Below the pieces are notes generated by a model. That model worked only from the letters and a program-made list of their open reading frames with translations. It did not search any database and was not told the DNA's origin. A stretch of DNA of 64,000 bases from Ulva prolifera (lineage: Eukaryota; Chlorophyta; Ulvophyceae; Ulvales; Ulvaceae), in the NCBI GenBank assembly GCA_023078555.1, contig CM041197.1, forward strand, positions 9,978,552 to 10,042,551. Reading direction: 5' to 3'. This document shows, piece after piece, positions 19,697 through 31,800 of the stretch (the stretch's first letter is position 1; every line of letters starts with the position of its first letter). The position numbers and the translations under genes were made by a program.

Positions 19697-19739
19697 CTAC
19701 TGTTCTCTACTGTTTCTCTCTACTCTACTGTTTCACGGT

Positions 19740-22150
19740 ATTAGCATCTTCCCTTTTAGCGTTCCTCGGTTCTACCTCTGTGCGCAGCAGGTATGGAACG
19801 CTGGCTGTCTTGACATGACCTGCATAAATACTGCGCGTCTGACCTGCACAAATGTAGCATTTCTGACATCACGACGCCCAGTCGCCGGTGCGCGAGTTGC
19901 CGTGTGCCTTGGTTGGTGATCTCAGTTTCTGGTGGCACCTTGTTGTAATGGCCAAGTCTGTCTGCTCAGAAGCACACCTATTCCAGACATGCAGGCACCA
20001 ATTGTGGATACATGTGTATGTATCTCAGGCTAGTGCCTTGCAAATCTTGAGCTAGGCGAAAGTATACCAAAGAATACCTCAGAATGCCAGCATGTACCAC
20101 GTCACAGCTGTGGACATGAGCTGCATGCATACAGCAACATGTGCATAATTCCACATGCCCAAAAGTGCCACTAGCATTCCTCAACATGTATAATCTCACA
20201 TACCAATCCCATGTATCATGCCACCTTTTGCCACAGCCTTTTGGCAGTGCGAAGTGCCAGCTCAGTGCATGACACGTCATGCATGCGGCGCATGCATACT
20301 CCTGGTCTGCGCTTGCGCACGCCAAGGGTGCAGCGTCAAAGACCATGCCAGCCAACCTACGTCTGCGTATCCATGCAGCACGATGTTGCTGCATTGGATT
20401 GACGGAGGATGATACATGCCAAAATCCCAATGCCCGCAACAGATCGCCAGATCTCGCGGGATGCTGCACCCTGATCCGTACAGAGATCAACGAGCAGCGC
20501 GATTCCACAGTTCCACAGAGCTATTAGTAGCGAGGACAGCACAAAGCAGGGATGGGCCTGGGCACATATATTCCAAGTGTTTTGCTGTGATCGACACAAT
20601 TACCTTTGGTCGATTGGGGCGCTTCTGTTCCAGTCATTCCATCGTGTGCGGCATCGTGTGTTGTTACCCCTGTCTCTCTCCTGTCGTTTCTGTACGTTCG
20701 CTAGGGTGCCCAGCTCCCTGTGCTACCCGACAAGTCAACACACCTTTTGTGCTGTGCAGTCGATTTGGCGGTCGCAGGGTGAGGGCTGAGCTGGAAACCA
20801 CAAGGTTGGGAAACTGGGCGAGGCGCTGAGAGTGGCCCTAGAAGTGTCTGCAGGAACATCGGGGGCTGCCACACTTTGATCTACGGTGCATGCGTAGTGT
20901 TGTCTAGATCTGAACGAGGCAACTGCCTACACCACCGATCTCATTGATGTGGCTCATTGAGGAAGCTCAGGGATGCTGTGGTCACATCACTGGACGTTCA
21001 CACCTATGGTTGTAACCATGCATTGATGTGGCTGTTCTTGCATTTGAGCATTGACGGGGCCGATCTGCCTGAGGATTCCAGACATCCACTGTGAGGTGCC
21101 ACAGCTGGCCCAGCCGGGGGGGTGTGGAGCTGGGGCACAAATGCAAGTGAAGCACCCCCCTCAACATTTGCAATGTGTGTGAGGTATCTCTGCACGTTTT
21201 CATCTAACAAATTGTGGCCTTTGGTTGGGCAAGCCTGTTAATGCATATCCAGAGGCACGGCTTCTGACAGCATGTACCTGGTGTTGGTGACCAAGCGCAT
21301 CCTGAGCGCCACATCGCCAGAAGAGACACGTGTCAATGTCCAATGGGATACGGCTCAGTAAATTCAGATTTACTTGACTTTACATGCATGTGTTTCCTAT
21401 CCTGATCTCCTTCCGCTGCAGCCGGCAGCGCCTTTGGCAGACTCCAGACACGTTACTCATCCTGCGTGTATGGCTGTCAAGCGTTCGAGCCACGAACGGA
21501 ATCTTTGGAAGCGTGGTATGGGCAAGCTTGAAAACGTTGTAGTGCAGACTGTCTCCGAGAGATACGATGTGGCAGCAGTTGGAATTGATCTCGGTGCATT
21601 CCGCCGTGGCAATGTCCGGCTGGTTCCTGAGCCAGACTTCGTGCAGCGCGGTGCGCGTCTCTTAGGACAGGAAAAACGCTGTCGAGGCGTACATACAAGG
21701 CAGATATCTTTTTTTTTGCAAATGATCAGCCAATCAACGTGATCATGTGGCTTATACGCCCTCTTGCGCAATCGGTGGTGCTTGTATGGATCTGAGAGCC
21801 ACGTTTGCACACCCCGTGCGTCAGCTACTCTTGAAAAAGTTTGGCTTTGACGGCGTCGAGATGAGACAGGGATTTGGCCACTCAAACACAGGGCATGCAC
21901 ATCAGTAGTCTGTGTCGATGACCAGACGTTCAGATTGAAGCTGACAATGGAGTTGCGCTGGATGTACATGGCAAGATCATGCATCTACTGCTACCCATGA
22001 TGTTACGACCGCACAAGAAAAATCCTTATTCATGCATGGTATCGAAGCCCCCAGCCGACAGGTGAATTAAAACCATTCAACCACATCAGGCCGCTGCGTG
22101 GCAGATTAAGCGAAAGAAGCAACAAAGCATGGCCGAGTTTTGGGTGGCAC
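19740..22150. other. Unassigned stretch
   Basis: About 2.4 kb in which I recognise no gene. The frame at 21374-21742 (+) includes a fairly protein-like piece (VVVQTVSERYDVAAVGIDLG) but matches no family known to me and has no clear splice partners. A GC-rich segment near 21100 contains CCAGCCGGGGGGGTG on the plus strand. No RNA gene or repeat was identified. Confidence 0.35.
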
Positions 22151-22152
22151 AG

Positions 22153-23623
22153 TTACAGCATGTTCAGGAGACCAGGGGCACAGATCTCCCACCAACACAC
22201 CAAGCACAACCCTCGCTCCACCATTCCCCAGTGGTGCTCGAATCTACTAAAAGACAGCTCAGGCCATACGCTATACACCGCCCCCCTCCCCAAATTTACC
22301 GTTGACGCTCCAGCTTTCTCAGCGACAATTTCCAGTCGCGGGAGCTCGCCACCACGCTCATTCGACCACCACCGCACATGCACACCCGCAAATGCCGGCT
22401 CGTTCCAGTGCTAAGCTTCAGCAGGGCATGCATACGATGCCTTTTCACACCCATCGGTGACCTCACCACTTCAATCCCCCCCACGCCCGCCTGAGCTCTC
22501 ACCCCACCCAAAGCTGAGCTCAGCTCGCCATCAATACATCCCGCAGGGAATGCTTGCACAGGAAATTCGTAACCAATCACCGGACACTGCACAGGCATCC
22601 CAGCCCTGAAGCCATGTCCCGGGCCACACTCTGACACAATGAAGGCCTCTCGCACGCACGGGGCACGCCCACACGGCACCCCTGCTGACACATGCCGCGT
22701 GCGACCACCGTACCGCGATCCGCGGTGTTATAATATGCCAATCCCAGAAACTAATCGGCGAACTGACCCCAAGCGGATATGACCACCTTTGCACGAGCAG
22801 GGCTTTGGCAGAGGACCAACCTCAGCCATCTCGCCCCTGCTCACGGCAACCTTGCGCTTGACAACATTGCCTGATCAACATCGTCTGCTTTTCCTGTCGG
22901 CAGCAAGCAGGCAGTCACACCGCAGGAGCTGCCAAAGCGCACCAGCGCCATAAAACCAGCCCCCTTTCCCGCACACAACAGGGGCAAAAAGAATGGACGC
23001 CACAAAGCCGCCGATGGACCCTCCAAGCAGGCTCCACGCGCACATATAATCCCCGAGATTCAGCCAAATCTGCGCCGCTTCACAACAACCACTGCATCAA
23101 GCCGCCTCCTTGCAAATTCGCCTTGAGATGCAATCACAGAGAAGTTGCTTCAAGGTTGAAGGACGTAGTCCCTCACCATCCCCCCCCCCCGCCCCTCGCA
23201 CACACACGCTAATCCCTAAGAACATGGCAACGCTTCGATGCGCGGCGTCTACAATGCGAGATCTGATCATGCAGCCGCTTCCACAGCTGACCTATGGCAT
23301 CGCAAAACCTTGCAACGCCGGAATCCCTTCACCCATGCCTCCACTAGTGCACAAGAGCATGCAGCATGGCCGCGTCACCGGTGCCCCACCTACTGCACAC
23401 TCAGTGGCTCTGTTGACTCCTCAGAGCATTGCGGGGAAGTCGGGGCACAACGTCCTCGCTCATGGAATGCCTGGCTCCCGGAGACAAACCAGCGGAATTG
23501 TTCGAGGATTTCAGAGTCACGAGGGTGGTCGCCGGAGAGCTCCCTCCGCACCGCCGCATCCAGCTCGGCTGTCGTGAAATCACGTCTTAGCCACCGGTGA
23601 AATGCATCTCTGACAACCTTCAT
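22153..23623 (-). other. Coding-like minus-strand segments, unassigned
   Basis: Several minus-strand frames here have a more protein-like composition than the surroundings. One at 23623-23390 begins MKVVRDAFHRWLRRDF and continues with an acidic/basic helix-like stretch. Others lie at 23026-22841, 22691-22296 and 22383-22153. They could be exons of one gene or pieces of a decayed element. I recognise no domain, and I could not join them with consistent splice phases. The plus strand carries a poly-C run near 23181. Whether any of this is expressed is unknown. Confidence 0.25.
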
Positions 23624-23639
23624 CCTGCATTGACAGCAC

Positions 23640-26600
23640 GTGGGTGAATAGATGGTGACAACAGTCGAAGTGACACTGCTTGGTCTGTCTTGGCTGCAGA
23701 GAGGAATCGCAACAAATCAACAGGCAGGCCAGACACAAACATTCAAACTCAAATTACTTGGCAAGCCCAATAAGAATGACGGTGGCGTGACGCTGTAGAC
23801 GCGGCACTGATGTATTGATCAGGAATATACTCTACATGTCCAGCTAGCTTGCATCATAATCGTATTGATTACAGCCCAGCTGAGCATGCGGACCACTGCA
23901 GAGCATTGGCTGCATTTGCACAAAGCTAAGGTCCATCGCTCTTTAGACAGCTATGCATATCCTTCGATCAAGGACCTTCGCGCTGCTATGCTTTGAACCG
24001 GCATGATCACGAGAGGCACGTCTACAGTGTGTGGATGGTATAGTGAGCATGTGGTAGCTCGAGATGCCTGGAAAAGAGCCCCAGATGAAAGCAGACATAA
24101 CTCGATGCATCCAGAGGCATGTAAGGGTTGAGCGCATGCGGTCGCAGCGAAAGAGCCTCTGCAGACATCAGCCATTCGGTACAGATCTGGCAAATCAGAA
24201 CAAATGCAGCGAGACACCGCGCAAAGCGACTGGAAGTGTAAAATATGATAAATGGTTATTTTGTCTGTGCTTGCTGCCATCGACTCTTGAAATCGCAGAC
24301 GTGCAGCCGTGTCGAAACCGTTTGGCACAGGCATGACGGAAGGAGATCAAATGGGGCCAAGGTACACAATTACTCTTCCCACACATCATACATTCATCTC
24401 GCTGCAATATATGCAGTCAGCGAGAGCATAAAGACCTCCAAACACCAAGATTGAGCGCCGCAAACGCGGGCGCTGGTGGAGCGCAACCGGGCAAGTAACC
24501 ATCGACACCAAACGCGCCGATGTACCCAGAACAGGCCGCAAACAATACAGCAATGGGCAATCTATCGTTTCGTAGTTGGTTCACAAGAGTGTGTTTGCAC
24601 GCGCTCCGTCGGTACCAATCACACAACCAAGGCACAATCAATGCACGCCAAACACGCACACAAAACCTACGCAGCGTGATCCAACATTTCAATACTTCAA
24701 CTTGATACAAAAACCCCAGACGTCGACCTTCGAGGCTATACCCAGGTACGATGCAGGTGTACATAAACCTCGTCCGTGCATCAGCGTAGATAGGATCAGC
24801 ATCCCGCCTCAGCTCAAGACAGATGAATATTTGACGATATTGCGGGGCACTTTGGTGGAAAACGCTACCTATTCGGATGTGTTAGGCATACGGTTGCTGT
24901 AGCTCTCAACGAGAAGCGTTCGTACACAGTGATGTGCTCGCCGCAAGTACCCTCGTTACGCGCACGTAATGGTGACTTTGAGACCTCTTTAGAACCAAAT
25001 TTAGCAGCCAAAAGACCTCGTGGAACCGAACGCACCTCTCTGGTTGGCAGTCGAAACGATGCCGCAGCTGTCCGACCAGCTGTTCCGCTTTCACAATTTG
25101 CGATATCTCCTGAGTTGTGAACAGCGACGACATCCCGCTCCTTGCACCGCCTGGATAGTCTTCTGCTGATGTGAAGGAGGGAATGCTTGGTGTAGGTATG
25201 AGCCTAGGCGTTGCATCGCCTGGGCAGCTGATGTCCGCGGTTCCAGAAGAACAGAATGAGCCTGACAGCTCTGCTGCGCTAAAGTCCAGTGACATAGATC
25301 TGGTTCGTTGACAGGTGCTGACAGGGGACTGATGAATCTGGGACATGGCACGCTGAAGAGAGTGAGCACGGGCTGAGTGAGCAAGACAAATGGCCGACGA
25401 CAGCCTGGACAACAAAGGAACAATACAACCACCTATCACACATGCCAGCATCTGTTGGGGACAATCTCACTGTGGCTCGGGCGCATAGGGCTTGGATTCG
25501 ATGATGCCATGCATTCATTCGCACCTTCGAGGCCGTCAATGCTCCCGTCGCCACGCACGCGCGTGCACGCGCACTGGCTGATTATCCTCATACCACTGGA
25601 TCACTGTAACGCCCACCTTTACAAATGAGGCAAGGCCAAAGCAATAAAGAATAGCTGTTGTTTCAGCCCCGCTCAGAACCAGGCAATTGCTGGGGCAGCA
25701 GCGGCCGGTGCAGGTGCGCGCCGGCGACAGCTCACGAAAGATTTGTATGAGTCACGGACGCACGAAACCACGAAACAATCGGCAGCGCATGCATGGTACC
25801 ATGCATGTGGTACCACTGGCCGGGGTTTCGCCGGCGCGGTTGTTAGCAGACCCGAACCTCGCATTCGCCGCCGCGCCGCGGCCTGATGCGCCATCCCACG
25901 GCCATGCACGGGCACTGGCCTGTGCACCTACTGCGCAACCGTGCACAATGAATGTGTAATCGCCTCCCTGTCCATTCCGCGAGAGGAATGCAGTCTAGCA
26001 GTTCATTCGTGACACGATTTGTACGAAATAGACGGCGGTATAGCCGCCGAGGGATGTGCGGTGTTCACATGGACTGCGACTGCACAGTTGTGGTCTGCAT
26101 GCGCACCATCCCGCAGGGAATCGCGCCATATACATACGCGCCATGCCTCGAAGAATAAAAGATCCCTGAAGCCACGGCCAGCGCATGGTCAGCAACAGCC
26201 CAGTACCACACACGGCGGTACGTCGGCCATACCTCAGTGATAGATGTACATCGACAAGGATGAAGGTTTGCTTCTCGTAGCACGCTGACGCAAGCTCTTT
26301 TGTGTGCATGCATATGTGTCACGTGTATGCTGATGCGACCAGGGTGCATGTGCACAGGCGCATGCATGGAGGCCTATAGGCTGCGGTGACCCGGCCCCGG
26401 CAGGCCAGCGACGACCGCCAGCCCATGGACTCGCATGCTGTACTGATTGATCCTGCAGGTAGGAGATGGTGGTGGCGATCAGGTGGGGCATACCACCGTG
26501 GTGACCTGCAGGGTGGTGACCTGGTGGAGACCACATGACTATTCAAAAGGGAGCGCATGCATATGCAGCTTGGTATGGGCCCGGCCACGGCTATATTTAC

Positions 26601-28801
26601 AGAAGAGAAAAAATACAGTCAGACAAGCAAAATACAGAGATCTCTTTCGCGCGGGAGTGCGTGCACTAAGCCACATTGCACCAGACGCCCACGCACATCG
26701 ATGTCGGGGATCCCGGGTGTTGATTTGCCAAAAACGTCAGCGAGGTCGACCGTTGCTGTGATACATCGTTTGTGCTAGCCACTCGAATGCTGAACCGGAT
26801 ATAATAGATTTGATCGCCTTTGATGACAATGCGTACCTCGCGTTGATGGGATCGACGCAAAACAAAGCACACTTGTGGCCACGCTGGCTGTTCGTCACGT
26901 GGACGTGGAGGATCACAGCGATTGCGAAGGGACTGGTTTGACAGATCTCATTCGGCTCTACGAAAAAGTAAGTCCTATGAGAGACTGCACAGCTTGCGTA
27001 GGCCTCCAATGAAACACTTGCACCTTCGGCGTTGGTGCCCATGGCCATGGCAGGTAAGTGCCCAAACAATGGGGGTCATGCACTCCCGCTACATGGTGGG
27101 ACCATAGTGGGCGCTGGCAGTATCACGCAGGGCTGACAAACTGTGTTGCCGGGTGCAGCAGAAGAGCGCATGTGGCGCATGACTTCTGGAGAGAGTTCCA
27201 GCTGCAGCTGTCGCTGCGCGGCTGTGCCGGCTCGCCTTGCACAATGTATAGGGCTGCCAAACAATGAACAGAGCTCAATATGCGGGAATTTTCTGCTTTT
27301 TTGGGCCCGACGACCCAACTCTGCTGCACCGACACTGTAACAGCTCCTCGGTACCTGTGCCACAGGCCCCGTCACCGCTCGAAAGCGACAAGACATCGAA
27401 TATGATACATTCCATATACATCTGGAAATGCTGCTCATTCTCAGTGCTCTGTGATCCTGGGATTGCATGAGCTTGCGAGACATGCGAGGCGACAAGCTGG
27501 CCCACATCATGTCAACCTGCGGGGTGTCTTTGGATGCATAAGTCTCATCTGGTGGCAGTAATAATGCGTCAGCTAGAGTCAACGGCCGCCTCGTTGAGGT
27601 GCCACTCTCTGCTGGCCTGCACACACCGTGTGTGCAGCTTCAGTCACTGCAGAGCATGCCACCAGGCATTACACCTCCATCATGCAGCATCTGCAGAGTC
27701 ATTGAGTGTATTAGTGGCAGCACAGCCACTCGCCTGAGGCCACACGAAGCCACTGCAGTGCCACAGACCGGAGGGCAACAACTTTGCAAAGTGAGCCTGG
27801 GAGGGCAGTCGTCGCATCCTGGATCATTGCTTGCACGTAAAGCATCGGTAGCCAACATCCTGTTACAAGGCTGGTCAGAAGGACCAGGTGTATGGGTTCT
27901 CCCAGGCTCAACAGCGGTTGCCCAATTCCCAGGGATGGAACGTGATTGCACACATTTAACCAATTGGTATGAGGCTGTTCCAGACAGGTAATCCACAAGC
28001 ACACAAATGAGGCTACCTGCATATTGCGTGGGCGATAGGCTGTGCCCCGTCACAAGCACCGTCAATGGGTACCGGGAACCTCAGTGCCTGGCCACGGGAG
28101 CGAGTGACCGTGCCGCTGCTTCGCTAGCCTAGGTGGATCCAGCCATTACTGATCACTACTTTCCACACAAGCAGCCTGATGCTAAAGTGGAGATGGCCAC
28201 AGCAGGAGATGACCACGGAGACTCGCCTGCAAGTGCGTGGCGTCGGCACAGCCTGTACTGCATGCTGCAGTCGCGGACTTGCCCGAAGCAACGAACACCC
28301 TGCTCAATCCTGGCGTAATGAAGGAGCGCTATGAAGACGCTGTGCAGCCGAGTTGCGGAGCTAGTGTCACTCACGTTCTGATGCGTGAACTTTCTTGACG
28401 TGTTACCAGCAACAGTAACGGAACCGAACGTGTACGGCATCAGCACCGCTGCCGACCAGGAGTAGATGTTAAGATGCTCTGCCGCAGTGACGTCATGTCA
28501 CACACCCACCCATCCACATAGCCGCGGTGCTCCGACAAGGACATGGCGGTGGTGCGATGTCCCAGCATGGGCGCTGCTCCGCGGCATTAACTGCAGACGT
28601 TTTCTGTCGCCGTTCCGGAGAGGATATGTGAAACGAAACGATTATTTCCTCATTGAACAGATGCTGCCTCACATCAACCCGCTGTCTCGACGCGTATGAA
28701 AACTGTCTACACCAACTTTCTAACATCAGTGTCCACGGCTCCTGTTTAGTGCGAACGCAGATCTGAATGGCGCTTCTCAAGAGTAGATACCGAATTTTCT
28801 G
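23640..28801. other. Long stretch without a recognised gene
   Basis: About 5 kb ahead of the NIT2-like gene. The only frame with a somewhat protein-like look is 25451-24906 (-), whose middle (about 60-130 residues in) contains SLFTTQEISQIVKAEQLVGQ. It matches no family I know and its borders are unclear. Near 25790-25812 there is a small palindromic cluster (GCATGGTACCATGCATG). The remainder is short overlapping frames with no consistent coding signal, and no repeats or RNA genes that I can support. Confidence 0.3.
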
Positions 28802-31800
28802 ATGGCAGAAACCGAGGCCTTGCCGCAGTCGCTAAAGCTGCTTGACCACCTGAGTACCAGCGGAAGCCAACTCCGCAGACAACTGTGTGTCGCGGTTGCT
28901 ACAATCTCGCGACAAATTGCAGCAGAGCAGCAAAGAGCATTAGCTCAAGTACGTGATCTTTTGACCTGCCAAAGCACCACTGGCGGACCACGTGAGGATT
29001 TTCTGATTCTGACACTGGGCCGGCTTTGGCCCGCGATTGTTATGGCGTGATCGATCACGGCCATGAAACAGAAAACAGTCGAGCTACAGCTAGACTCAAT
29101 GTTTCCAACAAATTTCTTATGAACTTGGCCATGTTCTAGCATCACGTCGCTGGTATATGGCGCGCGTTCGCTGTTGTCCAGCGTCAGTTAATCTACGGCA
29201 GATGAAGTCTCTTCGAACAGCTATGATAGTGATAATGATATGCGGTCATTCGGTGGCGCCATTTTTACTGAACTTCCCGCCATATGTGTCCCTTGCCGGC
29301 GTCGACAACATGTGAGACTGCTCTTGGTGGAACTTGTGCGTGTTCCAGTGTGTGTATATGACATCCCATCAATTATAATTCCTCGCTGTACATGTTCTGG
29401 CCCTGTTGAATTTAGTGCGTAGTGCCGAGTCACCGCGGCTGCTTGGTGACCAGGTCGCACCGTTCTCCCCGTGCTATCTGCGGATAGCAGTCTTGCAGAT
29501 CGTGAGCGCATCACTTGAATGTAAAATCTGCCATCACTATGGCTTTTCTTTGTGTTTTGCGCCTGTACCTCACGTGGTGGATCCGGTGGATACAGATCTG
29601 GATTCCAGGCTTCACAAGCGAGGGCCTCATCGCTCTGACATGCGCTGGAGCCCCTTACGCAATTGCTGGCGAGGGTGATCTTGGGGCTCTGTTCCGATGC
29701 GTGTCGTGTCGGTACATTTTCCGTCCCACCTCGCCAGACCCAAAACAACGAGGATCGATTGGCAGGGTATTTCACTCGCATCGAGTACGCTTCTACATCT
29801 TATGCATGAGTGTGAGTGACGTTTATGTGCTCGGCGCAGCGTATATTTCTTTTCCCCTTCGTCGTAGCAATCGACGGTTGCGGCAGTCCCCCGAGGCGTT
29901 CCTGACGGCAGCTTTGCGTGCAGCCAGAAATATGCAGCAACATTGGCAGTGCCCCTGTGGAGATGTATCATCGCGTGCACGAGGCTTCCCAGTGCCTCAT
30001 GCACTCACTGTGCGTCATGCCAGTGTGGATACCAGCCATCACCCGCACAGCGCCCGTCGCCGTGCTCGAGATCCTCCAGCCTGATCCACAACCAGACTTT
30101 GAGGCTCTACACTCTCTGGTGCGCTCCGTTCGAGCCAGCCGCGCTGCCGCGCACCTAACCCCCTGTGGCCACGTCCACTCCCTGCTCCCCAGCCACCTGC
30201 TGCAACCTGGGCACGCCTGCAGGCCGCGCACGCCTTTCGTGACGTCACAGTTGCCAGAGTCACCGTCAACGAACCCATGCCAGATCTGCTCTCCTCCGGT
30301 GGTGCCCTCGCCCCCGAGGCGGACCGTGACCCCTTCGGCCGCGCCCACCGCCCCCCGGGGGCGGCGATGCGCGCCACCCGCCAGGCACATGCAGACGGCG
30401 CGCCCGCGCCTGGTGGCACCACGAAGAGCGCCTCAGACGGTGTGATGCCGCCGTGCGAGCACCTGCCAGCCGGCGCCGGGGAGGAGCGCATGCAGATGGT
30501 CTTTGATGACCGCGAACGCGCACAGGACAGCGGCGAGCACATGCAGAACGTCGCAGAACAGTGCGTTCCACTACCGCCGGTACAGAGGGGGTGGGAGATG
30601 TAATAGCCTGGCAGGCACATGAGAAGGGCGGGCGGGGGGGGGGGGGGGACTGTTTAGTGAACTCGAAGTTCACTGAACAGTCCGCATGTCTGTGATCCAG
30701 GCCGTGGCCCAGGCTCGCTGGCGTACGGCCCTCCATGCTGGGATCCTGCCGCGCTTGCCGTGGCTGCTCTGGTTGGGCAGCTATGGACCGCCCCTGGTCC
30801 AATGATCAGGCGGGTGCGACCGTCACCTCCTCGATGCGACGGGTGCTTCGTGTGGCACAGTACAGTGAACCCGGCTGGACCAGTTCGTCCGAAGGGTGGG
30901 GGGGGGGGGGGGGGGGGGGGGGGTGGTAGCTGCCTCATGTGAGAGACGGTGAATGAATGCATGGAATGATGGCATGGAATGCATGCATGCCACCAGGGCT
31001 GGCACAGGCGCAGACAGCCGCTACCAGCGGTGGTCCTCACCGCCGCCTGTGCGCATATGCAGGCTTGCCACGAAGCACATCCCCGAGCTCTCGATGCACC
31101 TGCACGCGCCGCCGCCGGCCACGGCGGCCTGCGGCTCGGAGGACGCCGGGTCGTCGGAGCAGGACGTGCCGGGCGGCGGCGCGGCCCGCACGAGCCAGAA
31201 CGGCTCCAACAACATCGGCCCCGAGTGCGGCCACAACGCGCAGAGTGACCTGGCCGGCAGCCACGGGGCCCCCCGCGACGGCGGCTCCCCATGCTCGCCG
31301 CAGCCCAGCACCGCCGCGCATGCCCAGGTGCGTCTGCTGTGTGGGGGCACCCGCGTGTGCGCTGTGTGATGCTTCGCCAACGATCCCTACGTTGCAGTCG
31401 TGTGCCGCCCCGGAGTATGGCGAAGGCTGGGCTGATAGGGGGTTTGCAGAGTAACGTGTTGTTGATTGGCGCTCCTCGATACGTCACGTGGGGAGGGGCT
31501 TGCGCAGTGGAGGGGTGCCCACCGAGCGTGTGGTCGGGTTGCTGACGTGGCGCCGCTGCTGCTGCAGGAGCTGTCGATGCATGAGGTGCATGCCGCGGCG
31601 AGCATGCCGGAGCGGTCACGGGTGTCGCAGCCGCGGGGCGCCTCGATGGCGCCTCCGGTCGCGATCCACACCTCGGCGTCGCTGCCGAACCTCGTCCCAA
31701 AGATGGAGCCGATGTCGCCGAGGCAGGGCATGCGCAACGGCAACTCAGCGGTGCCGGAGGCCCCGGTGTATGCGGGCATGCCCCCGATGATGTCCGGGGC

